Notes: generated from the letters alone by a model not told the origin. Counted from the stretch's first letter, positions 1 to 9,486 are shown. The stretch is 64,000 nt of DNA from Candidatus Sphingomonas colombiensis (GCA_029202845.1 CP119315.1:3503001-3567000), one strand, 5' to 3'. Program-made: numbers and translations.

Positions 1-1396
1 CGTGAACTGCGTGCTGGATATGCTCCGACGCGGCCCAGCGCGGCTTGCCCCAGAAGGTGAGGAACATCAGGCGCCACGAGTAGAAGCTGGTCAGCAGCGC
101 GGCGAAGATACCGGTCCAGAATGCGCCCGGCTGCCCGGCCGCCCATGCTGCCTCGAGGATGCCATCCTTCGAGTGATAGCCCGCGAAGCCGCCGACACCA
201 TAGATGCCAACACCCGTGATCGCCAGCGTGCCCAGCAACATCGCCCAGAAGGTGACCGGGATATGCTTACGCAGGCCGCCATAATAGCGCATGTCCTGCT
301 CATGGTGCATCGCATGGATCACCGAGCCGGCCCCCAGGAACAGCAGCGCCTTGAAGAAGGCGTGCGTGAACAGGTGGAACATCGCCGCGCCATAAGCGCC
401 GACGCCGGCGGCGAAGAACATATAGCCGAGCTGCGAACAGGTCGAATAAGCGATGACGCGCTTGATGTCCGTCTGCGTCGTGCCGATAGTCGCGGCGAAG
501 ATGCAGGTCGCGGCGCCGACGGCGGTGACGACATGCAGCGCGGTCTGCGACGTTTCGAACATCGGCGACAGGCGACACACCATGAACACGCCGGCCGTGA
601 CCATCGTCGCGGCGTGGATCAGCGCGCTGACCGGCGTCGGGCCTTCCATCGCGTCCGGCAACCAGGTGTGCAGGCCGAGCTGGGCAGACTTGCCCATCGC
701 GCCGACGAACAACAGCAGGCAGAGCACGGTCATCGTGTCAAAGCGATAGCCGAGGAAACCGATCGTGGAGCCGGCCATGCCGGGCGCCGCGTGCAGAATC
801 TCCGGGATCGAGACGGTGTTGAACACCAGATAGGTGCCGAAAATACCGAGCATGAAGCCAAGATCGCCGACGCGGTTGACGACGAACGCCTTGATCGCGG
901 CGGCATTGGCGCTCGGCTTCTTGAACCAGAAGCCGATCAGCAGATAGCTCGCGAGGCCGACGCCTTCCCAGCCGAAGAACATCTGGATCAGATTGTCCGC
1001 CGTCACGAGCATCAGCATCGCGAAGGTGAACAGCGAGAGATAGGCGAAGAAGCGCGGCTGATCCGGATCTTCCGCCATATAGCCCCAGCTATACAGATGG
1101 ACGAGCGCGGAGACGCTGGTGATCACCACCAGCATCACGGCAGTCAGCGCATCGACGCGCAGCGCCCAGCTCGCGTCAAACGAGCCGGAGGTGAGGAAGT
1201 GCAGCACCGGCGTGACGCTCTCGCTCAGGCTGCCCGTCATGAAACCGATGAATACCGGCCACGACAAAGCGCATGAGATGAACAGCGCGCCAGTCGTCAG
1301 CGACTTGGCGACGGTGTTGCCGAGCGCACGATTGCCCAGCCCGGCGATCGCCGCAGCGAGCAGCGGCAGGAAAACGATGAAAAGGATCGAGGTCAC
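1..1396 (-). CDS. nuoL: NADH-quinone oxidoreductase subunit L (partial, C-terminus beyond window)
   Basis: Large antiporter-like membrane subunit of complex I, which takes part in proton pumping in the inner membrane. Translating the minus strand from a GTG at 1396 gives an uninterrupted hydrophobic protein of about 465 residues running off the window edge; the family is usually 620-680 residues, so the C-terminal part is missing. The family core around NLIQMFFGWEGVGLASYLLI, followed by NAAAIKAFVVNRVGDLGFML, is typical of NuoL. The GTG lies 3 bases after the nuoK stop. It is the most downstream nuo gene in view; nuoM and nuoN probably follow outside the window. The GTG start is chosen because no ATG fits between the nuoK stop and the conserved N-terminal helix. 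Confidence 0.93.
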   Translation of the reverse strand, partial: MTSILFIVFLPLLAAAIAGLGNRALGNTVAKSLTTGALFISCALSWPVFIGFMTGSLSESVTPVLHFLTSGSFDASWALRVDALTAVMLVVITSVSALVHLYSWGYMAEDPDQPRFFAYLSLFTFAMLMLVTADNLIQMFFGWEGVGLASYLLIGFWFKKPSANAAAIKAFVVNRVGDLGFMLGIFGTYLVFNTVSIPEILHAAPGMAGSTIGFLGYRFDTMTVLCLLLFVGAMGKSAQLGLHTWLPDAMEGPTPVSALIHAATMVTAGVFMVCRLSPMFETSQTALHVVTAVGAATCIFAATIGTTQTDIKRVIAYSTCSQLGYMFFAAGVGAYGAAMFHLFTHAFFKALLFLGAGSVIHAMHHEQDMRYYGGLRKHIPVTFWAMLLGTLAITGVGIYGVGGFAGYHSKDGILEAAWAAGQPGAFWTGIFAALLTSFYSWRLMFLTFWGKPRWAASEHIQHAVH

Positions 1397-1399
1397 GCT

Positions 1400-1714
1400 T
1401 TATCCCTTCATCCGGCTGGGATCATCGACCGAGATCGACCCACGGCCACGGAAGAAGATAACGAGGATGGCAAGGCCGATCGCGGCCTCGCCGGCGGCGA
1501 CGGTCAGCACGAACATGGCGAACACCTGGCCCACCAGATCGTTGAGCGCCGCGGAAAATGCCACGAGGTTGATGTTCACCGCGAGCAGGATCAGTTCGAT
1601 CGCCATCAGAATGACGATGATGTTCTTGCGGTTGAGGAAGATCCCCAGCACGCCCATCGTGAACAGGATCGCCGCCACGACGAGATAGTGGATCAGGCCG
1701 ATTGAGCCGCTCAC
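1400..1714 (-). CDS. nuoK: NADH-quinone oxidoreductase subunit K
   Basis: Small membrane subunit of complex I (MrpC-like), part of the proton-translocating arm. The 104 residues match the family length and form three transmembrane helices. The two membrane-embedded glutamates needed for proton transfer in the family are present at E40 (in MAIELILLAVN) and E76 (in VAAGEAAIGLA). The start overlaps the nuoJ stop by 4 bases (ATGA), showing translational coupling inside the operon. Confidence 0.97.
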   Translation of the reverse strand: MSGSIGLIHYLVVAAILFTMGVLGIFLNRKNIIVILMAIELILLAVNINLVAFSAALNDLVGQVFAMFVLTVAAGEAAIGLAILVIFFRGRGSISVDDPSRMKG

Positions 1715-2322
1715 AGCTGCACCCCCTGGCCCACTTCGGGCCGCATGTTACGTGTCGCCTCTTCAGGCCGCCGCGCGACCTGGCGTGCGATATTCTGCGC
1801 CCGGACGCCCTTGCGCTCGCGGTGGGTGAGCACGATCGCGCCGATCATCGCCACCAGCAGCACTAGGCCGGCGCCCTCGAACACGAACAGATAGCGCGTG
1901 TAAAGCAGGTTGCCGATCGCCTGAATGTTCGGAATCGCGTGATCGACCGGCGCCGCGCGCCGCGCGAGATCAATCCCGCCCGCGCTCCACGCACCGACGC
2001 CGATCAGCATCTCGCACACCAGCGCTACAGCCAGCACCAGCCCGATCGCCGCATAGCGCACGAAGCCCGCCCGCATCTCCGCGAAATCGATGTCCAGCAT
2101 CATCACCACGAAGAGGAACAACACCGCGACCGCGCCGACATAAACGATGACGAGCAGCATCGCGATGAACTCCGCGCCCACCAGCACCATCAGCCCCGCC
2201 GCGTTGAAGAACGCGAGGATCAGCCACAGTACCGAATGGACCGGGTTACGCGACGAGATCGTCATCGCGCCCGAAAGCAGCACGACGATCGCGAAAAGAT
2301 AGAAGGCGAACGCCTGTATCAC
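1711..2322 (-). CDS. nuoJ: NADH-quinone oxidoreductase subunit J
   Basis: Membrane subunit of complex I (ND6-like), 203 residues with five predicted membrane segments. The N-terminus (IQAFAFYLFAIVVLLSGAMT, then RNPVHSVLWLILAFFNAAGL) and the segment VIVYVGAVAVLFLFVVMMLD around residues 58-77 are strongly characteristic; the latter contains the pi-bulge region of ND6. A soluble tail rich in arginine follows the last helix. It sits 48 bases after nuoI and overlaps nuoK by 4 bases. Confidence 0.97.
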   Translation of the reverse strand: MIQAFAFYLFAIVVLLSGAMTISSRNPVHSVLWLILAFFNAAGLMVLVGAEFIAMLLVIVYVGAVAVLFLFVVMMLDIDFAEMRAGFVRYAAIGLVLAVALVCEMLIGVGAWSAGGIDLARRAAPVDHAIPNIQAIGNLLYTRYLFVFEGAGLVLLVAMIGAIVLTHRERKGVRAQNIARQVARRPEEATRNMRPEVGQGVQL

Positions 2323-2370
2323 CGGCCGTTCTCCGCCAGAATCATGAGAGCCCCTGAATTCACTGCGCGC

Positions 2371-2856
2371 CTACCGATATGCCGCATCGGCGGCAAGGTT
2401 GGCCGCGATCGCGCGTTCCCACCGGTCACCGTTATCGAGCAGCTTTGCCTTGTCGTAGATCAGTTCTTCGCGCGTCTCGGTGGCGAATTCGTAATTCGGC
2501 CCCTCGACGATCGCGTCGACCGGGCATGCCTCCTGGCAAAGCCCGCAATAGATGCACTTCGTCATATCGATGTCGTAGCGCGTGGTGCGGCGGCTGCCGT
2601 CGTCACGCGGCTCGGCCTCGATCGTGATCGCCTGCGCCGGACAGATCGCCTCGCACAGCTTGCACGCGATGCAGCGCTCTTCCCCGTTGGGATAGCGGCG
2701 CAGCGCATGTTCGCCGCGGAAGCGCGGACTGATCGGGTTGCGTTCGAACGGATAGTTGATCGTCGCCTTGGGCTTGAAGAAATACTTCAAGGTCAAGGCG
2801 TGCGCCTTCACGAACTCCCAGAGAGTGAAAGCCTTGATCGTCGATGCGATACCCAT
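2371..2856 (-). CDS. nuoI: NADH-quinone oxidoreductase subunit I
   Basis: Ferredoxin-like subunit of complex I that carries two [4Fe-4S] clusters (N6a and N6b) and hands electrons to NuoB. The 161 residues include two complete cluster motifs: C62-x2-C65-x2-C68-x3-C72 and C101-x2-C104-x2-C107-x3-C111, each followed by proline. An amphipathic N-terminus (MGIASTIKAFTLWEFVKAHA) anchors it to the membrane arm. I use the ATG at 2856 rather than the upstream in-frame start because it gives the family N-terminus and lies 2 bases after the nuoH stop. Confidence 0.97.
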   Translation of the reverse strand: MGIASTIKAFTLWEFVKAHALTLKYFFKPKATINYPFERNPISPRFRGEHALRRYPNGEERCIACKLCEAICPAQAITIEAEPRDDGSRRTTRYDIDMTKCIYCGLCQEACPVDAIVEGPNYEFATETREELIYDKAKLLDNGDRWERAIAANLAADAAYR

Positions 2857-2858
2857 CG

Positions 2859-3908
2859 TCAGAACCCTACCCGCATCCACATGAGGACGCCGGAAACGAG
2901 GAACACAAACAGCAGCGAAACCGGCAGAAACACCTTCCAGCCCAGCCGCATCAACTGGTCATAGCGATAGCGCGGGACTGTCGCTTTTACCCAACTGAAC
3001 ATGAAGAAGAAAACGAGGATCTTGATGAACAGCCAGATGATCCCCGGCACCGCATAAAGCGGCGCCCAGTCGAACGGCGGCAGATAGCCGCCCCAGAACA
3101 GGGTGGCGTTCAGCGTGCACATCAGGATCACGTTGGCATATTCGCCGAGCCAGTAGAGCGCGAAGCTCATCGACGAATATTCCGTCTGATAACCCGCGAC
3201 CAGCTCGCTTTCCGCCTCGGTCAGATCGAACGGCGCACGCTGCGTCTCGGCCAGTGACGAGATGAAGAACATCACCGCCATCGGGAACAGCAGCGGATTG
3301 AGGAAGAAGCCGTTGATCGGCGTTCCCAGCACCCCGCGCTGCGCCTCGACGATGCCCGTAAGGTTGAACGTCCCCGCCCACATCACGATCGAAATCAGGA
3401 TGAACCCAATCGCGACTTCGTAACTGACCATCTGCGCCGCCGCGCGGATCGCCGAGAAGAACGGATATTTGGAGTTCGACGACCAGCCCGCGAGGATGAT
3501 GCCGTAAACGCCGAGCGACGATGCCGCGAGCACGTAAAGCAAGCCGACATTGATGTCGGACAGCACGACGCCAAGCTGGAAGGGCACCACCGCCCACACG
3601 ATCAGCGCCACCGTGAAGGTGATGATCGGCGCGAGGATGAAGAGCCCGCGATTGGCCGCCGACGGGATGATCGTTTCCTGAAGGAAGACTTTCAGCCCGT
3701 CCGCGAACGACTGGAGCAGGCCAAAGGGCCCGACCACGTTCGGCCCGCGCCGCAGCGCCATCGCCGCCCAGATCTTGCGGTCGGCATAGATGATCATCGC
3801 CACCGCCAGCATCAGCGGCAGTGCGATGACCAGAATGCCCACCAGCGTGGCGACGAACCACGCCCAGTCATAGGGCAGGCCGACGGTATTTTGGAAAAAC
3901 TCGGTCAC
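2859..3908 (-). CDS. nuoH: NADH-quinone oxidoreductase subunit H
   Basis: Membrane subunit of complex I (ND1-like) that forms the quinone-access chamber at the junction of the two arms. It has 349 residues and eight or so membrane helices. Diagnostic stretches are RRGPNVVGPFGLLQSFADGL near residues 53-72 and FDLTEAESELVAGYQTEYSS in the loop that contributes acidic residues to the quinone cavity. Start overlaps the nuoG stop by 4 bases. Confidence 0.97.
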   Translation of the reverse strand: MTEFFQNTVGLPYDWAWFVATLVGILVIALPLMLAVAMIIYADRKIWAAMALRRGPNVVGPFGLLQSFADGLKVFLQETIIPSAANRGLFILAPIITFTVALIVWAVVPFQLGVVLSDINVGLLYVLAASSLGVYGIILAGWSSNSKYPFFSAIRAAAQMVSYEVAIGFILISIVMWAGTFNLTGIVEAQRGVLGTPINGFFLNPLLFPMAVMFFISSLAETQRAPFDLTEAESELVAGYQTEYSSMSFALYWLGEYANVILMCTLNATLFWGGYLPPFDWAPLYAVPGIIWLFIKILVFFFMFSWVKATVPRYRYDQLMRLGWKVFLPVSLLFVFLVSGVLMWMRVGF

Positions 3909-5905
3909 TCCGCCGCCTCCGCGAAGGTCTCACCGTGGATCAGTTCCGCCGAGCAGCGCTGCATCGTGGGCGATGCGCGGCAGATCGCGTTGGTGAGATA
4001 GAAATCCTTGATCGGATAGCCCGCCATCGCGCCCTCCGCCGTCGCAGCGAGCGCCGGCGGGTTCCACGCGAAGGTGACGAGCCCGGTGTTCGCCAGATCG
4101 GGGCAGTCCACGGCCATCGCGGCGCGCAGTTCCTCGATCGTGTCGAACGGCAGCGTCTTGCCGAGCTTTTCGGACAAAGCGCGCAGGATCGTCCAGTCAT
4201 CGCGTGCGTCACCCGGTGCGAACACCGCGCGCTCGCCACGCTGGACGCGGCCTTCGAGGTTGACCCAGGTGCCCGACTTCTCGGCATAGCTCGCGCCCGG
4301 CAACACGACATCCGCGTGATGCGCGCCATTGTCGCCATGGTGGCCGATATAGACCTTGAAGCCGGCGAACTTCGCGAAATCGCATTCGTCCGCACCGAGA
4401 AAGAATGCGAGCTTCGCATCGTAAAGCACCGAGATACCGGCCTTTTGCGCGTAGCCGAGCATCAGCCCGCCCATCCGGCTCGCCGCCATGTGAACGACAT
4501 TGAAGCCGTTCCAGCCGTCCTTCACGAGGCCCAGCGGCTCGACCAGCGCCAGCGCGGCACCGTGCGCGCCCTTCAGCGCACCGCCACCGACGATCACCAT
4601 CGGCCGCTCGGCCTTGGCGAACGCCTCGGTCACCGCTTCCGGCAGCTTGGCGAGCACGGAAAGATCTTCGCCCAGTCGCTCGACCTTATAGGTGAGATCG
4701 GTTTCCGGGCCGACCGCGAATACCTTCGCGCCCTTCTTGATCGCCTTGCGCACGCGCGTGTTAACGAGGCTCGCTTCCCAGCGCAGATCGGTGCCGACCA
4801 GCAGGATCGCGTCCGCCGTCTCGACGCCAGCGATCGTGCTGTTGAAATTCACCGCGGCGAGGCTGGACGTGTCATAATCCATGCCCGTCTGCCGCCCTTC
4901 GAGCAGCGACGAGCCGAACGACTTCGCCAACGCCTTGGCCGCGAACATCGTTTCGCAATCAACCAGATCGCCCGCGACGACGGCAACGCTGTCGCCCGCG
5001 TTCTTCGCCACGTCCGCGATCGCGGCAAAGGCTTCGTCCCACGTCGCTTCGACCAGCTTGCCGTCACGGCGCACGAATGGACGATCGAGCCGGCGACGGA
5101 CGAGGCCATCAACCGCGTGGCGCGTCTTGTCGGTCGCCCACTCCTCGTTCACGTCTTCGTTGATGCGCGGCACGCAGCGCAGCACCTGACGCCCACGGCT
5201 GTCGAGGCGGATGTTGGTGCCGACCGCGTCCATCACGTCGATGGTCAGCGTCTTCTGCAACTCCCACGGGCGCGCCTCGAACGCATAAGGCTTCGAGGTC
5301 AGCGCGCCGACCGGGCAGAGATCGACCACATTGCCCGAAAGCTCGCTGGTGACCGCTTCCTCCAGATAGGAGGTGATCTGCATGTTCTCGCCGCGATAGA
5401 GCGCGCCGATTTCCTCGACGCCCGCCACTTCCTCGGCAAAGCGGATGCAACGCGTGCACTGGATGCAGCGCGTCATCACCGTCTTGACGATCGGCCCCAT
5501 GTACTTCTCGGTCACCGCGCGCTTGTTTTCCTCGAAGCGCGAGGTGCCGCGGCCATAAGCGATCGACTGATCCTGCAGATCGCACTCGCCCCCCTGATCG
5601 CAGATCGGGCAATCGAGCGGGTGGTTGATCAACAGGAATTCCATCACGCCCTCGCGGGCGTTCTTCACCATCGGGGTGTTGGTGAAGATTTCCTGATTTT
5701 CCGCCGCCGGCAGCGCGCAGCTTGCCTGCGGCTTGGGCGGTCCCGGCTTCACCTCGACCAGACACATGCGGCAATTGCCGGCGATCGAGAGCCGTTCGTG
5801 ATAGCAGAAGCGCGGGATCTCCTTGCCGGCAAGCTCGCACGCCTGCAGCACGGTGGCGCCCTGTGGCACCTCGATCTCAACGCCGTCGACTTTGACCTTA
5901 GGCAT
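3905..5905 (-). CDS. nuoG: NADH-quinone oxidoreductase subunit G
   Basis: Large iron-sulfur subunit of the peripheral arm of complex I, 666 residues, normal for alphaproteobacteria. The N-terminal [2Fe-2S] ferredoxin domain has C34, C45, C48 and C63; a His/Cys-ligated [4Fe-4S] cluster follows (HPLDCPICDQGGEC) and then a third cluster motif CIQCTRCIRFAEEV. The rest is the molybdopterin-oxidoreductase-like domain that no longer binds a cofactor in this family. The start shares one base with the nuoF stop; the end overlaps nuoH by 4 bases. Confidence 0.97.
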   Translation of the reverse strand: MPKVKVDGVEIEVPQGATVLQACELAGKEIPRFCYHERLSIAGNCRMCLVEVKPGPPKPQASCALPAAENQEIFTNTPMVKNAREGVMEFLLINHPLDCPICDQGGECDLQDQSIAYGRGTSRFEENKRAVTEKYMGPIVKTVMTRCIQCTRCIRFAEEVAGVEEIGALYRGENMQITSYLEEAVTSELSGNVVDLCPVGALTSKPYAFEARPWELQKTLTIDVMDAVGTNIRLDSRGRQVLRCVPRINEDVNEEWATDKTRHAVDGLVRRRLDRPFVRRDGKLVEATWDEAFAAIADVAKNAGDSVAVVAGDLVDCETMFAAKALAKSFGSSLLEGRQTGMDYDTSSLAAVNFNSTIAGVETADAILLVGTDLRWEASLVNTRVRKAIKKGAKVFAVGPETDLTYKVERLGEDLSVLAKLPEAVTEAFAKAERPMVIVGGGALKGAHGAALALVEPLGLVKDGWNGFNVVHMAASRMGGLMLGYAQKAGISVLYDAKLAFFLGADECDFAKFAGFKVYIGHHGDNGAHHADVVLPGASYAEKSGTWVNLEGRVQRGERAVFAPGDARDDWTILRALSEKLGKTLPFDTIEELRAAMAVDCPDLANTGLVTFAWNPPALAATAEGAMAGYPIKDFYLTNAICRASPTMQRCSAELIHGETFAEAAE

Positions 5906-7224
5906 TATTCGGCAGCTTCCTGCATGGGGACGGCATCGCCGCCCTTACGCTCGTTGATGCGACGTTCCAGCTCGGGGCGGAAGTGGCGGATCAGGCCCTG
6001 GATCGGCCACGCGGCGGCATCGCCGAGCGCGCAGATCGTGTGGCCTTCCACCTGCTTCGTCACCTGCTGGAGCATATCGATTTCGCCAATGTCGGCATCG
6101 CCGGTGCGCAGGCGCTCCATCACCCGCCACATCCAGCCGGTGCCTTCACGGCACGGCGTGCACTGGCCGCAGCTCTCATGCTTGTAGAAGTATGAAATGC
6201 GGCTGATCGCCCGAACGATATCGGTGGACTTGTCCATGACGATGATCGCCGCGGTGCCAAGGCCGGAACCGACCGCCTTCAGACCGTCGAAATCCATCGG
6301 ACAATCGATGATGTCCTTCGCCGGCACCAGCGGCACCGAGGAGCCGCCCGGGATCACCGCGAGCAGATTGTCCCACCCGCCGCGAATGCCGCCGCAATGC
6401 TTTTCGATCAGCTCGCGGAACGAGATCGACATGGCCTCCTCGACCACGCACGGACGCTCGACATGGCCGGAGATCTGGAAAAGCTTGGTGCCCCGGTTGT
6501 TCTCGTTACCGAAGCTCGCGAACCACGCCGGGCCGCGCCGCAGGATCGTCGGCGCGACCGCGATCGATTCGACGTTGTTGACCGTCGTCGGGCAGCCATA
6601 GAGCCCCGCCCCCGCCGGGAACGGCGGCTTCAGGCGCGGCTGGCCCTTCTTGCCCTCAAGGCTTTCCAGCATCGCGGTTTCTTCGCCGCAGATATAGGCG
6701 CCGGCGCCACGATGGACGAACACGTCGAAATCATAGCCCGAGCCGCAGGCGTTCTTGCCGATCAGCCCGGCGTCATAAGCCTCGGCCACGGCGGCGAACA
6801 GCACCTCCGCCTCGCGGATATATTCGCCGCGAATGTAGATATATGCCGCCCGCGCGCGCATCGCGAAGCCCGCGACCAGCGCACCTTCGATCAGCTTGTG
6901 CGGATCGTGGCGGATGATCTCGCGGTCCTTGCACGAGCCCGGTTCGGACTCGTCGGCGTTGATGACCAGGAAGCTCGGCCGGTCAGCGCGCGGCTCCTTG
7001 GGCATGAACGACCATTTCATGCCGGTCGGGAAGCCCGCACCGCCGCGCCCGCGCAGACCGGACGCCTTCATCTCGTCGATGATCTTGTCCTGCCCGAGAT
7101 CGAGCAACGCCTTGGTATTGTCCCAATCGCCACGCGCCCGCGCGGCATCGAGATGCCACGACTGATAGCCGTAGAGATTGGTGAAGATGCGATCCTTGTC
7201 GGTCAGCGAGGTGATTGCGCTCAT
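5905..7224 (-). CDS. nuoF: NADH-quinone oxidoreductase subunit F
   Basis: NADH-binding subunit of complex I (51-kDa type): oxidises NADH with FMN and passes electrons through cluster N3. The 439 residues contain the glycine-rich FMN/NADH site LRGRGGAGFPTGMKWSF and the [4Fe-4S] motif SCGQCTPCREGTGW. I take the ATG at 7224 (MSAITSLTDKDRIF) because it overlaps the nuoE stop as ATGA; an in-frame start 15 bases upstream lies within nuoE and is less likely. Confidence 0.97.
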   Translation of the reverse strand: MSAITSLTDKDRIFTNLYGYQSWHLDAARARGDWDNTKALLDLGQDKIIDEMKASGLRGRGGAGFPTGMKWSFMPKEPRADRPSFLVINADESEPGSCKDREIIRHDPHKLIEGALVAGFAMRARAAYIYIRGEYIREAEVLFAAVAEAYDAGLIGKNACGSGYDFDVFVHRGAGAYICGEETAMLESLEGKKGQPRLKPPFPAGAGLYGCPTTVNNVESIAVAPTILRRGPAWFASFGNENNRGTKLFQISGHVERPCVVEEAMSISFRELIEKHCGGIRGGWDNLLAVIPGGSSVPLVPAKDIIDCPMDFDGLKAVGSGLGTAAIIVMDKSTDIVRAISRISYFYKHESCGQCTPCREGTGWMWRVMERLRTGDADIGEIDMLQQVTKQVEGHTICALGDAAAWPIQGLIRHFRPELERRINERKGGDAVPMQEAAE

Positions 7225-7901
7225 GCCGCGTCCCCCCATTCGGGCCGATAATCGTGGTTTTCCTTCACCATCGCAGCCAGCGAGGTCGGCTCGCCGACCG
7301 GCTCGACGGTGTGGCGCCCCGGCTCCTGCGTGCCCGCCTTGGGCTGCTCGCCGCGCTCCAGCGCCTCGAGGATCGCGATCGTGCGATCGTAATCGAGATC
7401 CTCGAAATTATCGTCGTTGATCTGCACCATCGGGGCCGAAGCGCAATTGCCGAGGCATTCCACCTCGGTCAGCGTGAACACGCCGTCAGGCGTGGTCTTG
7501 CCCTTGATGAGCCCCTTGTTGCGGCATGCCGCGAGCACATCGTCCGATCCGCGCAACATGCACGGCGTCGTGCCGCACACCTGCACGTGATAGCGGCCGA
7601 CCGGCGCGAGGTTGAACATCGTGTAGAAGCTCGCGACCTCAAGCACGCGCATATAAGGCACGCCGATTTCGCGCGCGACGAACTCGATCACCGGGATCGG
7701 CAGCCACCCTTGCGTGTTCGTTTCCGCGCCGACCTGACGCTGCGCGAGATCGAGCAGCGGGATCGAGCCGGATTGCTCTCGCCCCTTCGGATAGCGCGCG
7801 AGAACCTCGTCGCGCTTCTTCTGGTTTTCCTCGGTCCAGGCGAACGCACCCCAGCGCGCGCGGACCTCTGCCTCATCGGGGATTTCCGGTGCGTCGGCCA
7901 T
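7221..7901 (-). CDS. nuoE: NADH-quinone oxidoreductase subunit E
   Basis: 24-kDa type subunit of the NADH dehydrogenase module, binding [2Fe-2S] cluster N1a. The thioredoxin-like domain carries the four ligands as C109-x4-C114 (VCGTTPCML) and C149-x3-C153 (ECLGNCASAP). At 226 residues it is longer than the E. coli form and carries an extra C-terminal tail of about 40 residues (GEQPKAGTQEPGRHTVEP region), common in alphaproteobacteria. Its start shares one base with the stop of the NTF2-like gene. Confidence 0.97.
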   Translation of the reverse strand: MADAPEIPDEAEVRARWGAFAWTEENQKKRDEVLARYPKGREQSGSIPLLDLAQRQVGAETNTQGWLPIPVIEFVAREIGVPYMRVLEVASFYTMFNLAPVGRYHVQVCGTTPCMLRGSDDVLAACRNKGLIKGKTTPDGVFTLTEVECLGNCASAPMVQINDDNFEDLDYDRTIAILEALERGEQPKAGTQEPGRHTVEPVGEPTSLAAMVKENHDYRPEWGDAA

Positions 7902-8239
7902 CAGCGCACGAACTCCACACGCGACACCTTGTCGCCTTCAAACGTATAGATCGTCATCACCTCAAACGGCTCCGCCTCAGCCGAGCGGCTGACACTTTCG
8001 TGCAGCGCGACATATTCGCCCAGCGCATAAGCGGAGAGGATGTCGGCGCGATTCTGCGGGAATTGCGAGAACATCGCCTTCAGCCCGGACCGCACGCCCT
8101 CGCGACCATCGCGCACCACATCGCCGCGATAACCCGCCTCGCAGGCGTCGTCGGTCATCAGCGCGACATAACCGTCCGCATCCTGCGCATTGTAGCGCGC
8201 GATCAGTTCGCGCGCGATCGCTACCCGATCGACGCTCAC
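7901..8239 (-). CDS. NTF2/SnoaL-like small protein inside the nuo operon
   Basis: A 112-residue protein that looks like a single NTF2/SnoaL-fold domain: an N-terminal helix pair (VAIARELIARYNAQDADGYV), then ALMTDDACEAGYRGDVVRDG and a C-terminal strand pattern ending VMTIYTFEGDKVSRVEFVR. Proteins of this fold are often ketosteroid-isomerase-like enzymes or binding domains; no specific activity can be named. The GTG start overlaps the nuoD stop by 4 bases and its own stop overlaps nuoE by 1 base, so it is co-translated with complex I. It is not one of the 14 standard Nuo subunits. Confidence 0.85.
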   Translation of the reverse strand: MSVDRVAIARELIARYNAQDADGYVALMTDDACEAGYRGDVVRDGREGVRSGLKAMFSQFPQNRADILSAYALGEYVALHESVSRSAEAEPFEVMTIYTFEGDKVSRVEFVR

Positions 8240-9486
8240 CGATCACACTCCCCGAACACGATGTCCATCGCGCCCAGAATGGCGGTTGTGTCCGCGAGCA
8301 TATGGCCCTTGCTCATCATGTCCATCGCCTGAAGATGGCTGAACGCGGTCGGCCGGATCTTGCAGCGATAGGGCTTATTCGAACCGTCGGCGACCAGATA
8401 CACGCCGAATTCACCCTTCGGGCTCTCGGTCGCGACGTAAACCTCGCCGGCGGGCACGTGATAGCCCTCCGAATAGAGTTTGAAGTGGTGGATGAGCGCT
8501 TCCATCGAGCTTTTCATCTCGCCACGCTTCGGCGGCACCACCTTGCGATCGAGCGACGCGGTCGGGCCGTCGGGCATCTCGTTCAGGCACTGACGCATGA
8601 TGCGGGCCGACTGACGCACTTCCTCGACGCGGACCATGAAGCGATCATAGCAATCGCCGCGCGTGCCGACCGGCACCTCGAAATCCATCTTGGCATAGGC
8701 ATCGTAAGGCTGCGACTTGCGCAGATCCCACGGAATGCCCGAACCACGGATCATGGGGCCGGAGAAGCCCCATTTGATCGCATCCTCACGGCTCACCACC
8801 GCGATATCGACGTTGCGCTGCTTGAAGATGCGATTGTCAGCGACGAGGCTGATCGCATCCTCGAACAGGCGCGGCAGACGCGTGTCGAGCCAGTCGCCAA
8901 TGTCGGTCAACAGCTTCAGCGGCACATCCTGATGGACGCCACCGGGCCGGAAATAGTTGGAGTGCATCCGCGCACCGGACGCACGCTCGAAAAAGTTGAG
9001 GCAATCCTCGCGAATCTCGAACAGCCACAGGTTCGGCGTCATCGCGCCAACGTCCATGACGTGGCTGCCGAGGTTGAGCATATGGTTCGAGATACGGGTC
9101 AGCTCGGCGAAGAACGTGCGCAGATATTGCGCGCGCGCCGGCACCTCCAGATCGAGCAGCTTCTCAATCGCCAGCACGAAGCTGTGCTCCATGCCGAGCG
9201 GCGAGCAATAATCCAGCCGGTCGAAATAGGGCAGCGCCTGTGCGTAGGTCTTGTATTCGATCAGCTTTTCGGTGCCGCGATGGAGCAGCCCGACGTGCGG
9301 ATCGACACGCTCCACGATCTCACCGTCCAGCTCCATCACGAGACGGAGCACGCCGTGCGCCGCCGGATGCTGCGGGCCGAAATTGATCGTGTAATTCTGG
9401 ATCGCGACATCGCCCTCGGACGGATGCGCGGCATCCGTTTCGTGGAGCATCTTCTCGATCGCGGGATCGGTCAGGGTATCGGTCAC
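8236..9486 (-). CDS. nuoD: NADH-quinone oxidoreductase subunit D
   Basis: 49-kDa type subunit of complex I, related to the large subunit of NiFe hydrogenases; forms the quinone site with NuoB. It has 416 residues and begins with the family motif NYTINFGPQHPAAHGVLRLV, which contains the histidine of the quinone headgroup site. The GTG at 9486 overlaps the nuoC stop (GTGA). A longer in-frame version starting at 9543 would add 19 arginine-rich residues encoded inside nuoC and is unlikely. Confidence 0.96.
   Translation of the reverse strand: MTDTLTDPAIEKMLHETDAAHPSEGDVAIQNYTINFGPQHPAAHGVLRLVMELDGEIVERVDPHVGLLHRGTEKLIEYKTYAQALPYFDRLDYCSPLGMEHSFVLAIEKLLDLEVPARAQYLRTFFAELTRISNHMLNLGSHVMDVGAMTPNLWLFEIREDCLNFFERASGARMHSNYFRPGGVHQDVPLKLLTDIGDWLDTRLPRLFEDAISLVADNRIFKQRNVDIAVVSREDAIKWGFSGPMIRGSGIPWDLRKSQPYDAYAKMDFEVPVGTRGDCYDRFMVRVEEVRQSARIMRQCLNEMPDGPTASLDRKVVPPKRGEMKSSMEALIHHFKLYSEGYHVPAGEVYVATESPKGEFGVYLVADGSNKPYRCKIRPTAFSHLQAMDMMSKGHMLADTTAILGAMDIVFGECDR

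Noticed and set aside
3935..6187. A 750-residue plus-strand open frame opposite nuoG and nuoF
   Set aside because: It is a shadow of the real minus-strand genes; composition is Arg/Ala/His-rich, with no family motif, while nuoG and nuoF carry complete cluster motifs.
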